In this document: positions 37,960 to 46,717 of the stretch, piece by piece
How positions within the stretch are numbered: position 1 is the first letter of the stretch
Layout: every line of letters begins with the position of its first letter
Source of the DNA: Psychrobacter sp. NG25
Lineage (GTDB): Bacteria > Pseudomonadota > Gammaproteobacteria > Pseudomonadales > Moraxellaceae
DNA: 64,000 bases
Direction: 5' to 3'
NCBI RefSeq assembly: GCF_015234355.1
Contig: NZ_JADGMV010000003.1
Location: 248,001-312,000 of the forward strand
Translations under genes and position numbers: made by a program
Notes under the pieces: generated by a model
The model's database searches: none
What the model saw: the letters and a program-made list of their open reading frames with translations, nothing else
Told to the model about the DNA's origin: nothing

Positions 37960-39306
37960 TTGAGTAAACACAAAGTACTATGGGGCGAGGGGCTATTCTT
38001 ACGACCTCAGCATTTTCAGATTCAAGACACCTATCATGACTCGCAGCGAGCATTGAGCATGATGCTGATGCATCCCTATGCTTATGGCGTATCGGATGTG
38101 CAGATTGACAAGCAACTTTTGGAAAGCAATCTATTAAGCTTTCAGAGTATTTATGCTGTACTGCCAGATGGCACGATATATCAGGCTCCCCGTACCGATG
38201 CGTTGCCGAAAGCCATTACGCTCGATACTCAAGACAATGGCGATGAAGTTTTTGTATTTTTGAGCTTAGAGATTGTCCACAGTGGTGGTAGCAATATACA
38301 GACCGACCACAGTGACAACCCCGCTCGCTATGTCAGAGGTGCTGTTGAGGCGCAGGATTTGTACAGCCAAGCTGCTGAAGCTGTTATTGATGTTGTTAAG
38401 TTATCACCTAGCTTACAGCTAAGTCATTCCGTGCAAGCGCCTAGTCAAGATACTGTATCTCTACTGGTTGCTAAGCTGGTACGTACGACCCAAGGTGTTT
38501 ATCAAGTGGATGATGATTACATCGTGCCGAGCGTACATATTACGAGTAATGCCGCGCTTGTGAGTCAGGTCTATCGTTTGATGACCATGATTAGTACCAA
38601 GTCTACTTCGCTGTACGATCATCATCGTCAATCCAACAATGACTTACTAGAATTCCGCTCTTCAGATATTGCTTCTTTTTGGTTATTACACACGCTGAAT
38701 ACGGCATATTCTCAGTTGAGTCATCTATATAACAACGCTAAATTGCATCCAGAGCGCCTCTATGAAGCCCTGCTGAATGTGGCCAGTCAGTTAGCGACTT
38801 TTAGCTCATTATATAAAGTAGGCGATTTGCCTGCTTATCACCATGATAATGCCAATGAGTCATTTGTGAGTATTATTCTGATCATTCGTGAGCTGCTCAA
38901 TACGGTCATTGCGAGCAACTTTATATCGATTCCATTGCGTCAGAATAAGCCGTCTTACTATACTGGTGAGCTGGGCAGTGACAAGATTACGCGTGGCTCA
39001 CAGCTGTATCTGTCTATTAGCTCATCGCTACCAATGCATGAGCTCATCGATATCGTACCGCGCCGCTTTAAGATTGCGACCCCTGATTCAGTAGAGAAAC
39101 GAGTCTTATCCGCGCTTCCAGGCTCACCTGTGTCACACGTCACTCAAGTGCCTAGTGCGATACCTGTGAGACCTGGATTCAGCTACTTCACTATTGAGCC
39201 GGTAGGTGAGCTGTATGACGAGATGTTAAAGTCTGAATCTATCTGTATCTATGTGCCGAATGGCTTTGATGACTTAAAAATTGAACTGATGGCTATCGTA
39301 CAGTAG
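37960..39306 (+). CDS. tssK: T6SS baseplate protein TssK
   Basis: 448 aa with the hallmark TssK N-terminus (HKVLWGEGLFLRPQHFQIQD) and C-terminal features (FKIATPDSVEKRV, LPGSPVSHVTQVPSAIPVRPGFSYFTIE). TssK links the baseplate to the TssLM membrane complex. The start is a TTG with AGGAG 7 nt upstream, only 9 bp after the lipoprotein stop, so it is probably translated from the same message. Confidence 0.96.
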   Translation: MSKHKVLWGEGLFLRPQHFQIQDTYHDSQRALSMMLMHPYAYGVSDVQIDKQLLESNLLSFQSIYAVLPDGTIYQAPRTDALPKAITLDTQDNGDEVFVFLSLEIVHSGGSNIQTDHSDNPARYVRGAVEAQDLYSQAAEAVIDVVKLSPSLQLSHSVQAPSQDTVSLLVAKLVRTTQGVYQVDDDYIVPSVHITSNAALVSQVYRLMTMISTKSTSLYDHHRQSNNDLLEFRSSDIASFWLLHTLNTAYSQLSHLYNNAKLHPERLYEALLNVASQLATFSSLYKVGDLPAYHHDNANESFVSIILIIRELLNTVIASNFISIPLRQNKPSYYTGELGSDKITRGSQLYLSISSSLPMHELIDIVPRRFKIATPDSVEKRVLSALPGSPVSHVTQVPSAIPVRPGFSYFTIEPVGELYDEMLKSESICIYVPNGFDDLKIELMAIVQ

Positions 39307-39534
39307 TCTCTTTAATCACTATTATCGTTTTCAATTTTGAGTGCAGCTTTATATAAACAGGCAAAGTGATTCTACTTAACGACTATCTATCAATGTATTT
39401 ATATACCAATGTATCTATTAGTCTATATATTAATAGTCGTTAAGGATTTCTATTCGTCAGTGCTTTTAAATTAGTATTCGAAAACCAGCATTTGCAAATT
39501 AGTATTCGCAAAATAATAAGCATTAGGAACAATC

Positions 39535-40347
39535 ATGTCAGGGAATAATTCAATGGGTTCTGCGCCTTCGCTATTAGATTCAGGTGAGGTAGCCTCAAAA
39601 GTCTCAGCAACGGGCCTTGATAAACGTATTAGCAGCCAGTCGCTGGTTGATATCATGTATGACGGCTTTTATTTGGTGTTTTTACTGCGGAATCACTATT
39701 TCAGTACAGAGCCACGCAAATTTCGTCAAAAAATATATGATTTTTTAGATAAGTTCGAGATGAATGCGCGCAAAAAAGGATTTCTGTCAGAGGATATCCA
39801 TGAAGCCAAGTACGCGTATTGTGCGCTGATTGATGAAACCATCATGACGTCGCAAGAGCCAGAGTTTCAAACTCTAAAAGATTCTTGGGAGCTCAATCCG
39901 TTGCAATTGGATTTGTTCGGCTCACAAGTCGCTGGTAATGAGTTCTTCGACCGTCTAGATGGGCTGCGAGAGCAGGGGGAGAAACGTCTGCCAGCCCTAG
40001 AAGTTTACCACTACGCAATGCTGCTTGGTTTTCAAGGAAAGTATCGTTTAGAAGCCCCTGAAAAAATCCGCTATCTTATCTCACGACTGGGTGATGAGAT
40101 TGAACATCTACGCGGTAACAAAAACGAGTTTTCACCATTTTGGGCGATTCCTGATCAGATCAAACATACGCTTACGAGCGAAACGCCATTATGGATTATT
40201 TTGGCGGTGATGGCGGTATTATTGACAGTGATATTTGCAACCATGTGGCAATTTACCAATAGTTTCTCTAACGAGCAGCTGTCCGCCTATGATAATGTGA
40301 TTCAAGAGAACAAAGAGCAGGCTCATATTTCGATTTTCTTACCTTAA
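39535..40347 (+). CDS. tssL: T6SS membrane protein TssL (DotU family)
   Basis: 270 aa. The cytoplasmic DotU domain (MYDGFYLVFLLRNHYFSTEPRKFRQ, YAYCALIDETIMTS, NPLQLDLFG, NEFFDRL, YHYAMLLGFQGKYRL) is followed by one C-terminal membrane helix (WIILAVMAVLLTVIFATMWQF, about residues 222-243). No peptidoglycan-binding domain is fused, consistent with a separate OmpA-type protein in the locus. TTAGGA precedes the ATG. It lies 228 bp after tssK, a gap with small direct repeats (ttagtattcg twice). Confidence 0.94.
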   Translation: MSGNNSMGSAPSLLDSGEVASKVSATGLDKRISSQSLVDIMYDGFYLVFLLRNHYFSTEPRKFRQKIYDFLDKFEMNARKKGFLSEDIHEAKYAYCALIDETIMTSQEPEFQTLKDSWELNPLQLDLFGSQVAGNEFFDRLDGLREQGEKRLPALEVYHYAMLLGFQGKYRLEAPEKIRYLISRLGDEIEHLRGNKNEFSPFWAIPDQIKHTLTSETPLWIILAVMAVLLTVIFATMWQFTNSFSNEQLSAYDNVIQENKEQAHISIFLP

Positions 40348-40417
40348 TGACAGTTATGCTGTGGTAAGTATGTAGAAGCTTTGAATTGATTCTACGAGCA
40401 GACAGCAATATAAGAAG

Positions 40418-40467
40418 GGCATTCGTATAGCAACTATATAAATAGTAACTATATGAATGCCTTTTTT
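40418..40467 (+). terminator. Terminator after tssL
   Basis: GGCATTCGTATAG pairs with CTATATGAATGCC (one G-T wobble) around an 18-nt loop, followed by six T. It closes the plus-strand T6SS arm. Confidence 0.8.
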
Positions 40468-40541
40468 ATGAGCGTCGTACCTATTATTTGACTCATATCG
40501 TTTATCTTATGCATGTCGATTAAGAAAATAGCAGACATAAA

Positions 40542-40570
40542 AAAACCCTCATCAAATTGATGAGGGTTTT
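40542..40570 (-). terminator. Perfect palindromic terminator near tRNA-Asn
   Basis: A 14-bp perfect stem (AAAACCCTCATCAA / TTGATGAGGGTTTT) with a single-base centre. It lies about 54 bp beyond the tRNA 3' end on its strand, so it probably ends the tRNA transcript, and could act for both strands. Confidence 0.75.
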
Positions 40571-40623
40571 GGCAAATGCCATAATCGAATTAATAATAAT
40601 TCAAAAAATTCACTACTAAAATG

Positions 40624-40699
40624 TGGCTCTCCAACCTGGGCTCGAACCAGGGACACACGGATTAACAGTCCGTTGCTCTACCAACTGAGCTATTGGAGA
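40624..40699 (-). tRNA. tRNA-Asn (anticodon GTT)
   Basis: 76 nt on the minus strand. The acceptor stem TCTCCAA/TTGGAGA pairs fully, with discriminator G and encoded CCA. The D arm contains AGCTCAGTTGGTAGAGC. The anticodon stem CGGAC/GTCCG... frames the loop CTGTTAA with anticodon GTT, and the T arm reads CTGGTTCGAGCCCAG. All four arms fold by eye. Confidence 0.95.
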
Positions 40700-40898
40700 A
40701 TAGGTTGCAAGTATTAAATACGCTTACAACGAGCTTAGAAAGTCTCTAACGAGTTCTTGCTAAGTGGGGCGTATTCTAGCAAAGATAAAAAATACGTCAA
40801 GCTTTTTTTGCATAATTTTCAAAGTTTATTATTTTAATTAGCTAATAAGGCATTTTTCAAGGTTTTTCCCACAAAGAATTAGTCATTACTAGGCGAAT

Positions 40899-40937
40899 AA
40901 AAAAGACGCCACATATTTTCCATGTGGCATCTTCTTT
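40899..40937 (-). terminator. Terminator of the aspartate aminotransferase gene
   Basis: AAAGAAGATGCCACAT and ATGTGGCGTCTTTTTT pair with mismatches in the outer stem. The T run lies on the minus strand, about 50 bp after the stop. Confidence 0.75.
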
Positions 40938-40988
40938 AAGTGCTATCTTAATCTATCAATATATCTCTGAACTTATCGCCTTTGAAAT

Positions 40989-42191
40989 TTATTCAGCAAC
41001 GTCCAAATCAGCAACTGCTTTTTCAATACGTGACAAGGCATCTTTTAGTGTGGCTTCATCAGTAGCGTAAGAGATACGCATGTAGCCGCCAAGGCCGAAT
41101 GCGTCACCTGGTACGACTGCCACGCCAACCTTGTCTAATAACCATGCTGAGAACTCTGTGCATGATGACAGACCTGCAGCTTTGATTAGCGGTACGATAT
41201 TTGGATATACATAGAATGCACCATCAGGGCGCAGGCAAGTAATACCTTTAATGGCATTTAGACCATTCACGACCAAATCACAGCGTTGTTCAAATGCCGC
41301 TATCATGGGTTCTAGTACGCTTTGGTCGCCACTGATAGCCGCTTCGGCAGCGACTTGACTGATAGAAGATGGACATGAGGTAGATTGTGATTGCACCTTT
41401 TTCATGGCACCGATTAGTTTGGTAGGCCCGCCAGCATAGCCGATACGCCAGCCTGTCATCGCATACGCTTTCGAGACGCCGTTCAAGATGATGGCACGCT
41501 CTTTCAGCTCAGGTGCTGCATTCAAAATATTGTAGAACTTATCACCTGTCCAGCGGATATGCTCATACATATCATCTGAGGCTACATAGACTTGTGGATG
41601 TTTTTTCAAGACTTCAGCGATAGCTTTTAGCTCGTCTAACGTATAAATCATACCAGTTGGGTTAGATGGACTATTCAATACCAACATTTTGGTTTTATCG
41701 GTGATGGCTGCTTCTAACTGGTTGGCAGTGATTTTGAAGTCTTGCTCAGCAGGGCACTTGACAATGACGGGTACACCTTCTGCGATGATGACCATGTCAG
41801 GGTAGCTGACCCAGTAAGGCGCAGGAATGATAACTTCGTCACCTGGATTGATAAAGGCTTGGGCAAGGTTAAAGAATGATTGCTTACCACCGGCCGATAC
41901 TAGGATTTCATTAGGTTCATAGCTGATGTCATTGTCACGCTTGAATTTCTCAATAATGGCTTTTTTTAGCTCTGGTGTGCCATCAACAGCAGTGTACTTG
42001 GTGAAGCCATTATTAATGGCGTCAATCGCTGCTTTTTTGATGTGCTCTGGTGTATCAAAGTCAGGTTCGCCAGCGCCTAAGCCGATAATGTCTTTGCCCG
42101 CAGCCTTCATCTCTTTGGCTTTATTGGTAATGGCCATAGTCGGTGACGGCTTAATGCTGTTGACGCGGTCAGACAGTTGTATCTCGCTCAT
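40989..42191 (-). CDS. Class I pyridoxal-phosphate aminotransferase (aspartate type)
   Basis: 400 aa; transfers amino groups between aspartate (and probably other amino acids) and 2-oxoglutarate. The PLP lysine is K241 in NGVSKAYAMTGWRIGYAGG. NSPSNPTG and the YTAVDGTPELKKAI segment place it in the AspC subgroup Ib common outside enterobacteria, which sometimes also acts on prephenate. AAGGA lies before the ATG. It stands alone with its own terminator. Confidence 0.92.
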   Translation of the reverse strand: MSEIQLSDRVNSIKPSPTMAITNKAKEMKAAGKDIIGLGAGEPDFDTPEHIKKAAIDAINNGFTKYTAVDGTPELKKAIIEKFKRDNDISYEPNEILVSAGGKQSFFNLAQAFINPGDEVIIPAPYWVSYPDMVIIAEGVPVIVKCPAEQDFKITANQLEAAITDKTKMLVLNSPSNPTGMIYTLDELKAIAEVLKKHPQVYVASDDMYEHIRWTGDKFYNILNAAPELKERAIILNGVSKAYAMTGWRIGYAGGPTKLIGAMKKVQSQSTSCPSSISQVAAEAAISGDQSVLEPMIAAFEQRCDLVVNGLNAIKGITCLRPDGAFYVYPNIVPLIKAAGLSSCTEFSAWLLDKVGVAVVPGDAFGLGGYMRISYATDEATLKDALSRIEKAVADLDVAE

Positions 42192-42860
42192 GAGGTATCC
42201 TTTTTATATTAGAGTGGCGTGGGTGAACAGCTGATATTGATTATATAACGTGTTGCATGAAACCAGTACACAACGTTGTAGGCATGTCGAATATGAGGTG
42301 ATTTTTTAAGCCGTTGAGACTATAAATAATACTCAATAATGAATGTGCTTTGATTGTAATATTGTAGCATCCAAGTATTTTGCCGTCCTATGACACCAAA
42401 ACGCATATTCAACTTAATCAACATTTAATTGATAGTTATACACATGAGCTAACAATGACTAAATTTTGCAAAATAGCTGCTTAGCGGTTCTATGTTATTC
42501 GCACTATATTGTTTGCGTTGTTTTTCTCTACTAACTAACTAACCTCTATCTAATTTTCACCAATATTTTATAGAATGAGGGTGGCGTCTTAATAATAGGA
42601 ATCAATGTCATTATTCATAGCATTATCATTGACTAGATAAACCGAGAGAATTTGTACTCTTATGCGCATTTTAATTGCGAAGACACAACAATAAACCTGT
42701 ATCGGTACACTATAATTATTTAGATTTCTTAAATAAAATAGACATTATCTTAATGAAATGCGATTAATGTTATATACCAAAAACAATAATAACTGAGTAT
42801 TTAATATCTGTTCAAGCGTTGACTTATATATTATAGAAGACATAACAAAGGATGCTGACA
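42192..42860. other. Long AT-rich intergenic region
   Basis: About 670 bp between the divergent aminotransferase and SDR genes. I see no open frame with a ribosome binding site and no RNA gene. TTGACT at about 42818 lies close to the SDR start, but I cannot pair it with a convincing -10. Confidence 0.45.
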
Positions 42861-43598
42861 ATGACCGAATCTCCCAAGAAACAACATATTCTCATTACTG
42901 GCGCAACGTCAGGTATTGGCAACCAATTAGCCAAAGATTACTTATTAGACGACCATCATGTCTATGCTGTTGGCCGTGATGATGCGGCATTGGCTGAGCT
43001 CAAATCATTGGGGGCCGAAACCATTGATTTGGACCTCATGGATCGAGGAAAGGTAGTTGAAGCTTTTGAGAAAATTAAAGTGGTTGATTTGGCGATTTGC
43101 GGCGCAGGCATGTGTGAATATCTAGATATGCCAAACTTTGATAGCGCGTCATTTATGAAAGTTATGTCAGTGAATATGGGAACGTTATCGCACGCTATTG
43201 AAGGCGTCTTACCTAAGTTAATTGCTTCGAAAGGCCGCTTGGTTGGTATTGGTTCAGCGTCCGCTTATGTGCCTTTTGCCCGTGCCGAGGCTTATGGTAG
43301 CTCAAAAGCTGCTATCCATTATCTAATGAAAACGCTACAAATTAGCTTAGCGCCACATGATGTATCAGTCAGCTTAGTCGTGCCTGGTTTTGTCGAAACA
43401 CCAATGACCAAACAAAATGACTTTCCTATGCCCTTTATTCAGACACCAGCGCAGGCAAGTCAAGCCATCCGTGACGGCATAGCGAGCGGACATGATGTGA
43501 TTGAATTCCCTAAAAAGCTAACCTTGCCACTGAAGGCGTTGGGTACATTGCCAGACCTAGTGTGGCAGCAAGTCAGTGGAAAGCTTAATAAAAAATAA
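42861..43598 (+). CDS. Short-chain dehydrogenase/reductase
   Basis: 245 aa from the ATG at 42861, which has AAAGGA 8 nt upstream. The ATG at 42852 overlaps that ribosome binding site and is less likely. Cofactor motif TGATSGIG and catalytic Y-x3-K in YGSSKAAIHYL, with the serine in IGSASAY, mark a classical SDR. The substrate is unknown. It heads the cluster SDR / FAD oxidase / DUF1365 / CFA-synthase-like / DUF2177, which suggests lipid modification. A MITE-like element separates it from the next gene. Confidence 0.88.
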   Translation: MTESPKKQHILITGATSGIGNQLAKDYLLDDHHVYAVGRDDAALAELKSLGAETIDLDLMDRGKVVEAFEKIKVVDLAICGAGMCEYLDMPNFDSASFMKVMSVNMGTLSHAIEGVLPKLIASKGRLVGIGSASAYVPFARAEAYGSSKAAIHYLMKTLQISLAPHDVSVSLVVPGFVETPMTKQNDFPMPFIQTPAQASQAIRDGIASGHDVIEFPKKLTLPLKALGTLPDLVWQQVSGKLNKK

Positions 43599-43606
43599 CT
43601 GATACT

Positions 43607-43778
43607 AGGGCGTGTCTTCAATTCACCCGATAGTCATCTAAATGGGCTAAAAATGGCTAAATCTTGCCAAACATCGTCAAATAGCTGGTTAATATCCCGA
43701 TATTATCTGCGCTATTTTTCTTGTTTGACGGCAATTTATCTCATTTTTATCACCATTTTTGAAATGAAGACACGCCCT
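43607..43778. repeat. 172-bp MITE-like inverted-repeat element, copy 2
   Basis: AGGGCGTGTCTTCA (43607-43620) and TGAAGACACGCCCT (43765-43778) are perfect 14-bp inverted ends, extending further with a few mismatches. If the outer A/T pair is taken as target, the core GGGCGTGTC...GACACGCCC is flanked by TA on both sides. It shares length and interior blocks with the element at 15737-15908. It has no coding capacity and lies 8 bp after the SDR stop. Confidence 0.85.
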
Positions 43779-43855
43779 AAAGAGTCGTTCAAAATAAATC
43801 GCTAAAGACCAGTAGTTAAAAACAGATCGTTAAAAACCTACAAAGGAACGCATGT

Positions 43856-45586
43856 ATGTCGTTTATCCGCTGTAAACGTAAGAACACAGAAACAGTCTCC
43901 AACGAAGCCAGCAACGTTTTGAAAAATACGTCTACTGTCCTAGCCAAAAAGCGTATCGCTATTATCGGCTCGGGTGTGTCAGGATTGACTTGTGCTCATT
44001 ACCTTGTGGCACAACATGACGTGACAGTGTTTGAAGCCAATGATTATATCGGCGGGCATGTGAATACGATTGATGTGGTACTCCAGGATGGCAAAAAAGC
44101 AAAAACGGGTAATGTGGAAACTAGTGCGATAGACACTGGATTCATTGTGTTCAATGAGCGTACCTATCCTAATTTTTTTCGTTTGTTATATGATTTAAAA
44201 GTACCGTTCCAATCGACAGACATGAGCTTTTCGGTAAAAAATACCGCACGTCATTTTGAATACAACGGTCACACGCTAAACACGTTACTATCGCAGCGCA
44301 AAAACGTGCTCAATCCAAAATTTTGGCGTTTTATCAAGGATATCCTACAGTTCAATAAACACATCAAGCAGCTCCGTCAAGACTACGAAACGGCACGTGC
44401 TCAAGGTCAGGATGTCAGCACCTTCACTGAGCAAACACTTGGTAATTATCTTACACAGAAAAACTACGGCAAACTGTTCACAGACAACTATCTGCTGCCA
44501 ATGGTTTCTGCTATTTGGTCGACCAGCCTCGATGAGGTACAAGATTTCCCATTGGTGTTTTTTGCACAGTTCTTTGACAACCACGGCTTGCTTGATGTGG
44601 TCAATCGTCCGCAGTGGTTTACGATTAAAGGCGGCTCAAAACAGTACGTCAATAAGTTAGTGCCACGCTTTATCAAAGCGGGTGGCGAAGTGCGAGTAAA
44701 CAGCCCAGTACAGTCGGTAGTTCGTGATGGTGAGCACGTATTATTGATGGTTCAGGACAAAGATAACTCTGATAGCACGATCGAAAATCTTGTATTTGAC
44801 GAAGTTATCTTTGCTTGTCATGCAGATACTGCGCTGAAGATTCTAAAAGATGCCAGTACAGAAGAGTCTGAAGTACTGAAACATTTCCACTTTACTAAAA
44901 ATACCGCCGTACTTCATACCGACACCAGTATCCTACCTAAAAAACCGCTGGCATGGGCAAGTTGGAACTACCTCATTGATGAAACAGCATCGGGCAATAT
45001 GACGGAGATTGAGCAAGCTGCTAAAAGCGTACAAGGCCCTGCTAAGCCAGTGCTGACGTATCATATGAATATCCTGCAGCGACTCACTAAGCAGCATAAT
45101 TATCTAGTCACGCTCAACCCAGAAACCGTTGACAGAAATATCGATGACAAGCAAATCATTAAAAGCATTGACTATAGCCATCCAGTATTTGACCTTGCAA
45201 TGATTGACGCTCAAACCCAATGGTCAAGTATCTCTGGTAACGGTTTGCATACGCATTTTTGCGGTGCCTATTGGTTCAATGGTTTTCATGAAGATGGTGT
45301 GCGTAGTGGTCTACGTGTCTGTCAGGCATTGGGTCATGATATTGAGATAAAAGACGACGTTGATCCGGCTCACTTGCCAGATGCTGATAGTGCACACACG
45401 CCATTCCGTTACAAAGACATGCCAGTAAAAGCAGATACCAAGTTACGCAAACTTAATAAGCGTGAAGTCATCACAGCGACAACCAATCAGGAGCTGGTTG
45501 AGTATGCTGAGCGTTTACAGTCTACCGTCATAGATGGCGGTCAGAAGAAAAAACGTGGCTTATTTGGCTATCGTAACTCGAAGTAA
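43856..45586 (+). CDS. FAD-dependent amine-oxidase-like oxidoreductase
   Basis: 576 aa. The dinucleotide-binding motif RIAIIGSGVSGLTCAHYL begins at about residue 33, after a polar N-terminal extension, followed by VFEANDYIGGHVNT typical of NAD(P)-binding Rossmann / amine-oxidase / protoporphyrinogen-oxidase-like proteins. The C-terminal HFCGAYWFNGFHEDGVRSGL completes the FAD site. AAAGGA precedes the ATG. It is followed 40 bp later by the DUF1365 gene, its usual partner, and then by a cyclopropane-synthase-like gene. It probably oxidises or desaturates a fatty-acyl or related substrate. Confidence 0.88.
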   Translation: MSFIRCKRKNTETVSNEASNVLKNTSTVLAKKRIAIIGSGVSGLTCAHYLVAQHDVTVFEANDYIGGHVNTIDVVLQDGKKAKTGNVETSAIDTGFIVFNERTYPNFFRLLYDLKVPFQSTDMSFSVKNTARHFEYNGHTLNTLLSQRKNVLNPKFWRFIKDILQFNKHIKQLRQDYETARAQGQDVSTFTEQTLGNYLTQKNYGKLFTDNYLLPMVSAIWSTSLDEVQDFPLVFFAQFFDNHGLLDVVNRPQWFTIKGGSKQYVNKLVPRFIKAGGEVRVNSPVQSVVRDGEHVLLMVQDKDNSDSTIENLVFDEVIFACHADTALKILKDASTEESEVLKHFHFTKNTAVLHTDTSILPKKPLAWASWNYLIDETASGNMTEIEQAAKSVQGPAKPVLTYHMNILQRLTKQHNYLVTLNPETVDRNIDDKQIIKSIDYSHPVFDLAMIDAQTQWSSISGNGLHTHFCGAYWFNGFHEDGVRSGLRVCQALGHDIEIKDDVDPAHLPDADSAHTPFRYKDMPVKADTKLRKLNKREVITATTNQELVEYAERLQSTVIDGGQKKKRGLFGYRNSK

Positions 45587-45626
45587 TTTTAGAATTAAAA
45601 TAAAAAACACCACTAAAGAGAGTGCT

Positions 45627-46577
45627 ATGTCTAACGAAGACTACTCGTCTAATAATGCCTTACCACATCAGTTGTTCCACGGGACAACATGGCACAGCCG
45701 GCTACTGCCTAGTGTGAATAAATTTGTCTACCCGTATCGGTATTGGGGCGTCAATATAAGTGCGTTAGCGACAGGACAAGGACTTCCTGAAGTCAGTAAA
45801 AATATTTTTGCCAAAAATAGTCTAATAAAGAAATCACCATTCAAACGACTTTTAGCAAAAGGACTACCGTTGTTTTCAGCAAAGAAAAAAGCCTTGCAGC
45901 AATTTTGCCCAGATGATTATTTGCAGAAATTAGAGGGTTTAAGCGGCAATGAAGATAATGACAACGACGGTACCAATGGCAATATTGATTTGAATCCTAC
46001 TCAAGCACTCAATAATCGTCTGCGTGATGTTTTCGTTGAGTATTCAGGTAGCGCGCCGAAAGGCGATATGGTCGGCTTGCTAGTCTGTCGTAATGTCGGC
46101 ATGTATTTTAGCCCAGTCAATTTCTATTTAGGATTTGACGAGCAGCAGACCCCAACGCATCTGTTAGCTGAAGTTTCTAATACGCCATGGGACAAGCGTC
46201 ATTGTTATGGGTTTTTACTCGACGGTGAAGACACAGAGTTTTGTCATGATAAAGATTTTCATGTCTCACCTTTTAATCCTATCGATCAGCTCTACCGCTG
46301 GCAGGTTAAGGTGAAAAAACAGCCAGATAACTGTTTGCAGGTTCGTATCGCCATTAATATCAGTGATGAGCGTGGTGAAGTGCTAAAGACGGGTATAAAG
46401 ATGTCAGGCGTGCCAATGACCGAGGACTCTATACGCAAGAGCTTACGACAAAATCCAGTGATGAATCTGACTTCTTTGACTCGTATCTACTGGCATGCTT
46501 TTAAACTCTATGCCGTCAAAAAAGTTCCTTATATCAATTACGATGAAAAGCTAGCAGATAGCCAACAGCAAAAATAA
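45627..46577 (+). CDS. DUF1365 family protein
   Basis: 316 aa from the ATG at 45627, preceded by AAAGAGAG; a start at 45534 would overlap the previous gene and is unlikely. The family start LFHGTTWHSRLLPSVNKFVYPYRYWGVNI and the segments PVNFYLGFD, LLAEVSNTPWDKRHCYGF, KDFHVSPFNPID and LTSLTRIYWHAFKLY are present. Function unknown. DUF1365 genes are habitually found between this type of flavin oxidase and a CFA-synthase-like methyltransferase, as here. There is an insert of about 20 residues rich in N, D and G in the middle. Confidence 0.88.
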   Translation: MSNEDYSSNNALPHQLFHGTTWHSRLLPSVNKFVYPYRYWGVNISALATGQGLPEVSKNIFAKNSLIKKSPFKRLLAKGLPLFSAKKKALQQFCPDDYLQKLEGLSGNEDNDNDGTNGNIDLNPTQALNNRLRDVFVEYSGSAPKGDMVGLLVCRNVGMYFSPVNFYLGFDEQQTPTHLLAEVSNTPWDKRHCYGFLLDGEDTEFCHDKDFHVSPFNPIDQLYRWQVKVKKQPDNCLQVRIAINISDERGEVLKTGIKMSGVPMTEDSIRKSLRQNPVMNLTSLTRIYWHAFKLYAVKKVPYINYDEKLADSQQQK

Positions 46578-46591
46578 AACAGCGTAAAAGA

Positions 46592-46640
46592 TAGCCATTA
46601 GCCATTAGCCATTAGCCATTAGCCATTAGCCATTAGCCAT
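46592..46640. repeat. Seven perfect tandem copies of TAGCCAT
   Basis: Seven uninterrupted 7-bp units start 15 bp after the DUF1365 stop and end about 78 bp before the preferred start of the cfa-like gene. The unit is not a multiple of three and lies in non-coding DNA, so copy-number change would alter promoter or leader spacing. Confidence 0.95.
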
Positions 46641-46717
46641 TTGAAGCCATTAATAATCCAAAAATCTCATGAATGTTAGACCAACCAATAAAGCATTTAG
46701 ACAAGGATAAATACACG

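Noticed and set aside
18982-40347. Prophage or phage-tail island instead of a T6SS
   Set aside because: TssK, TssL, TssM, TagF and TagX are specific to type VI secretion, and no capsid, terminase, portal or integrase genes are seen.
46592-46640. CRISPR-like array
   Set aside because: The units are contiguous 7-mers with no spacers, and there are no cas genes nearby.
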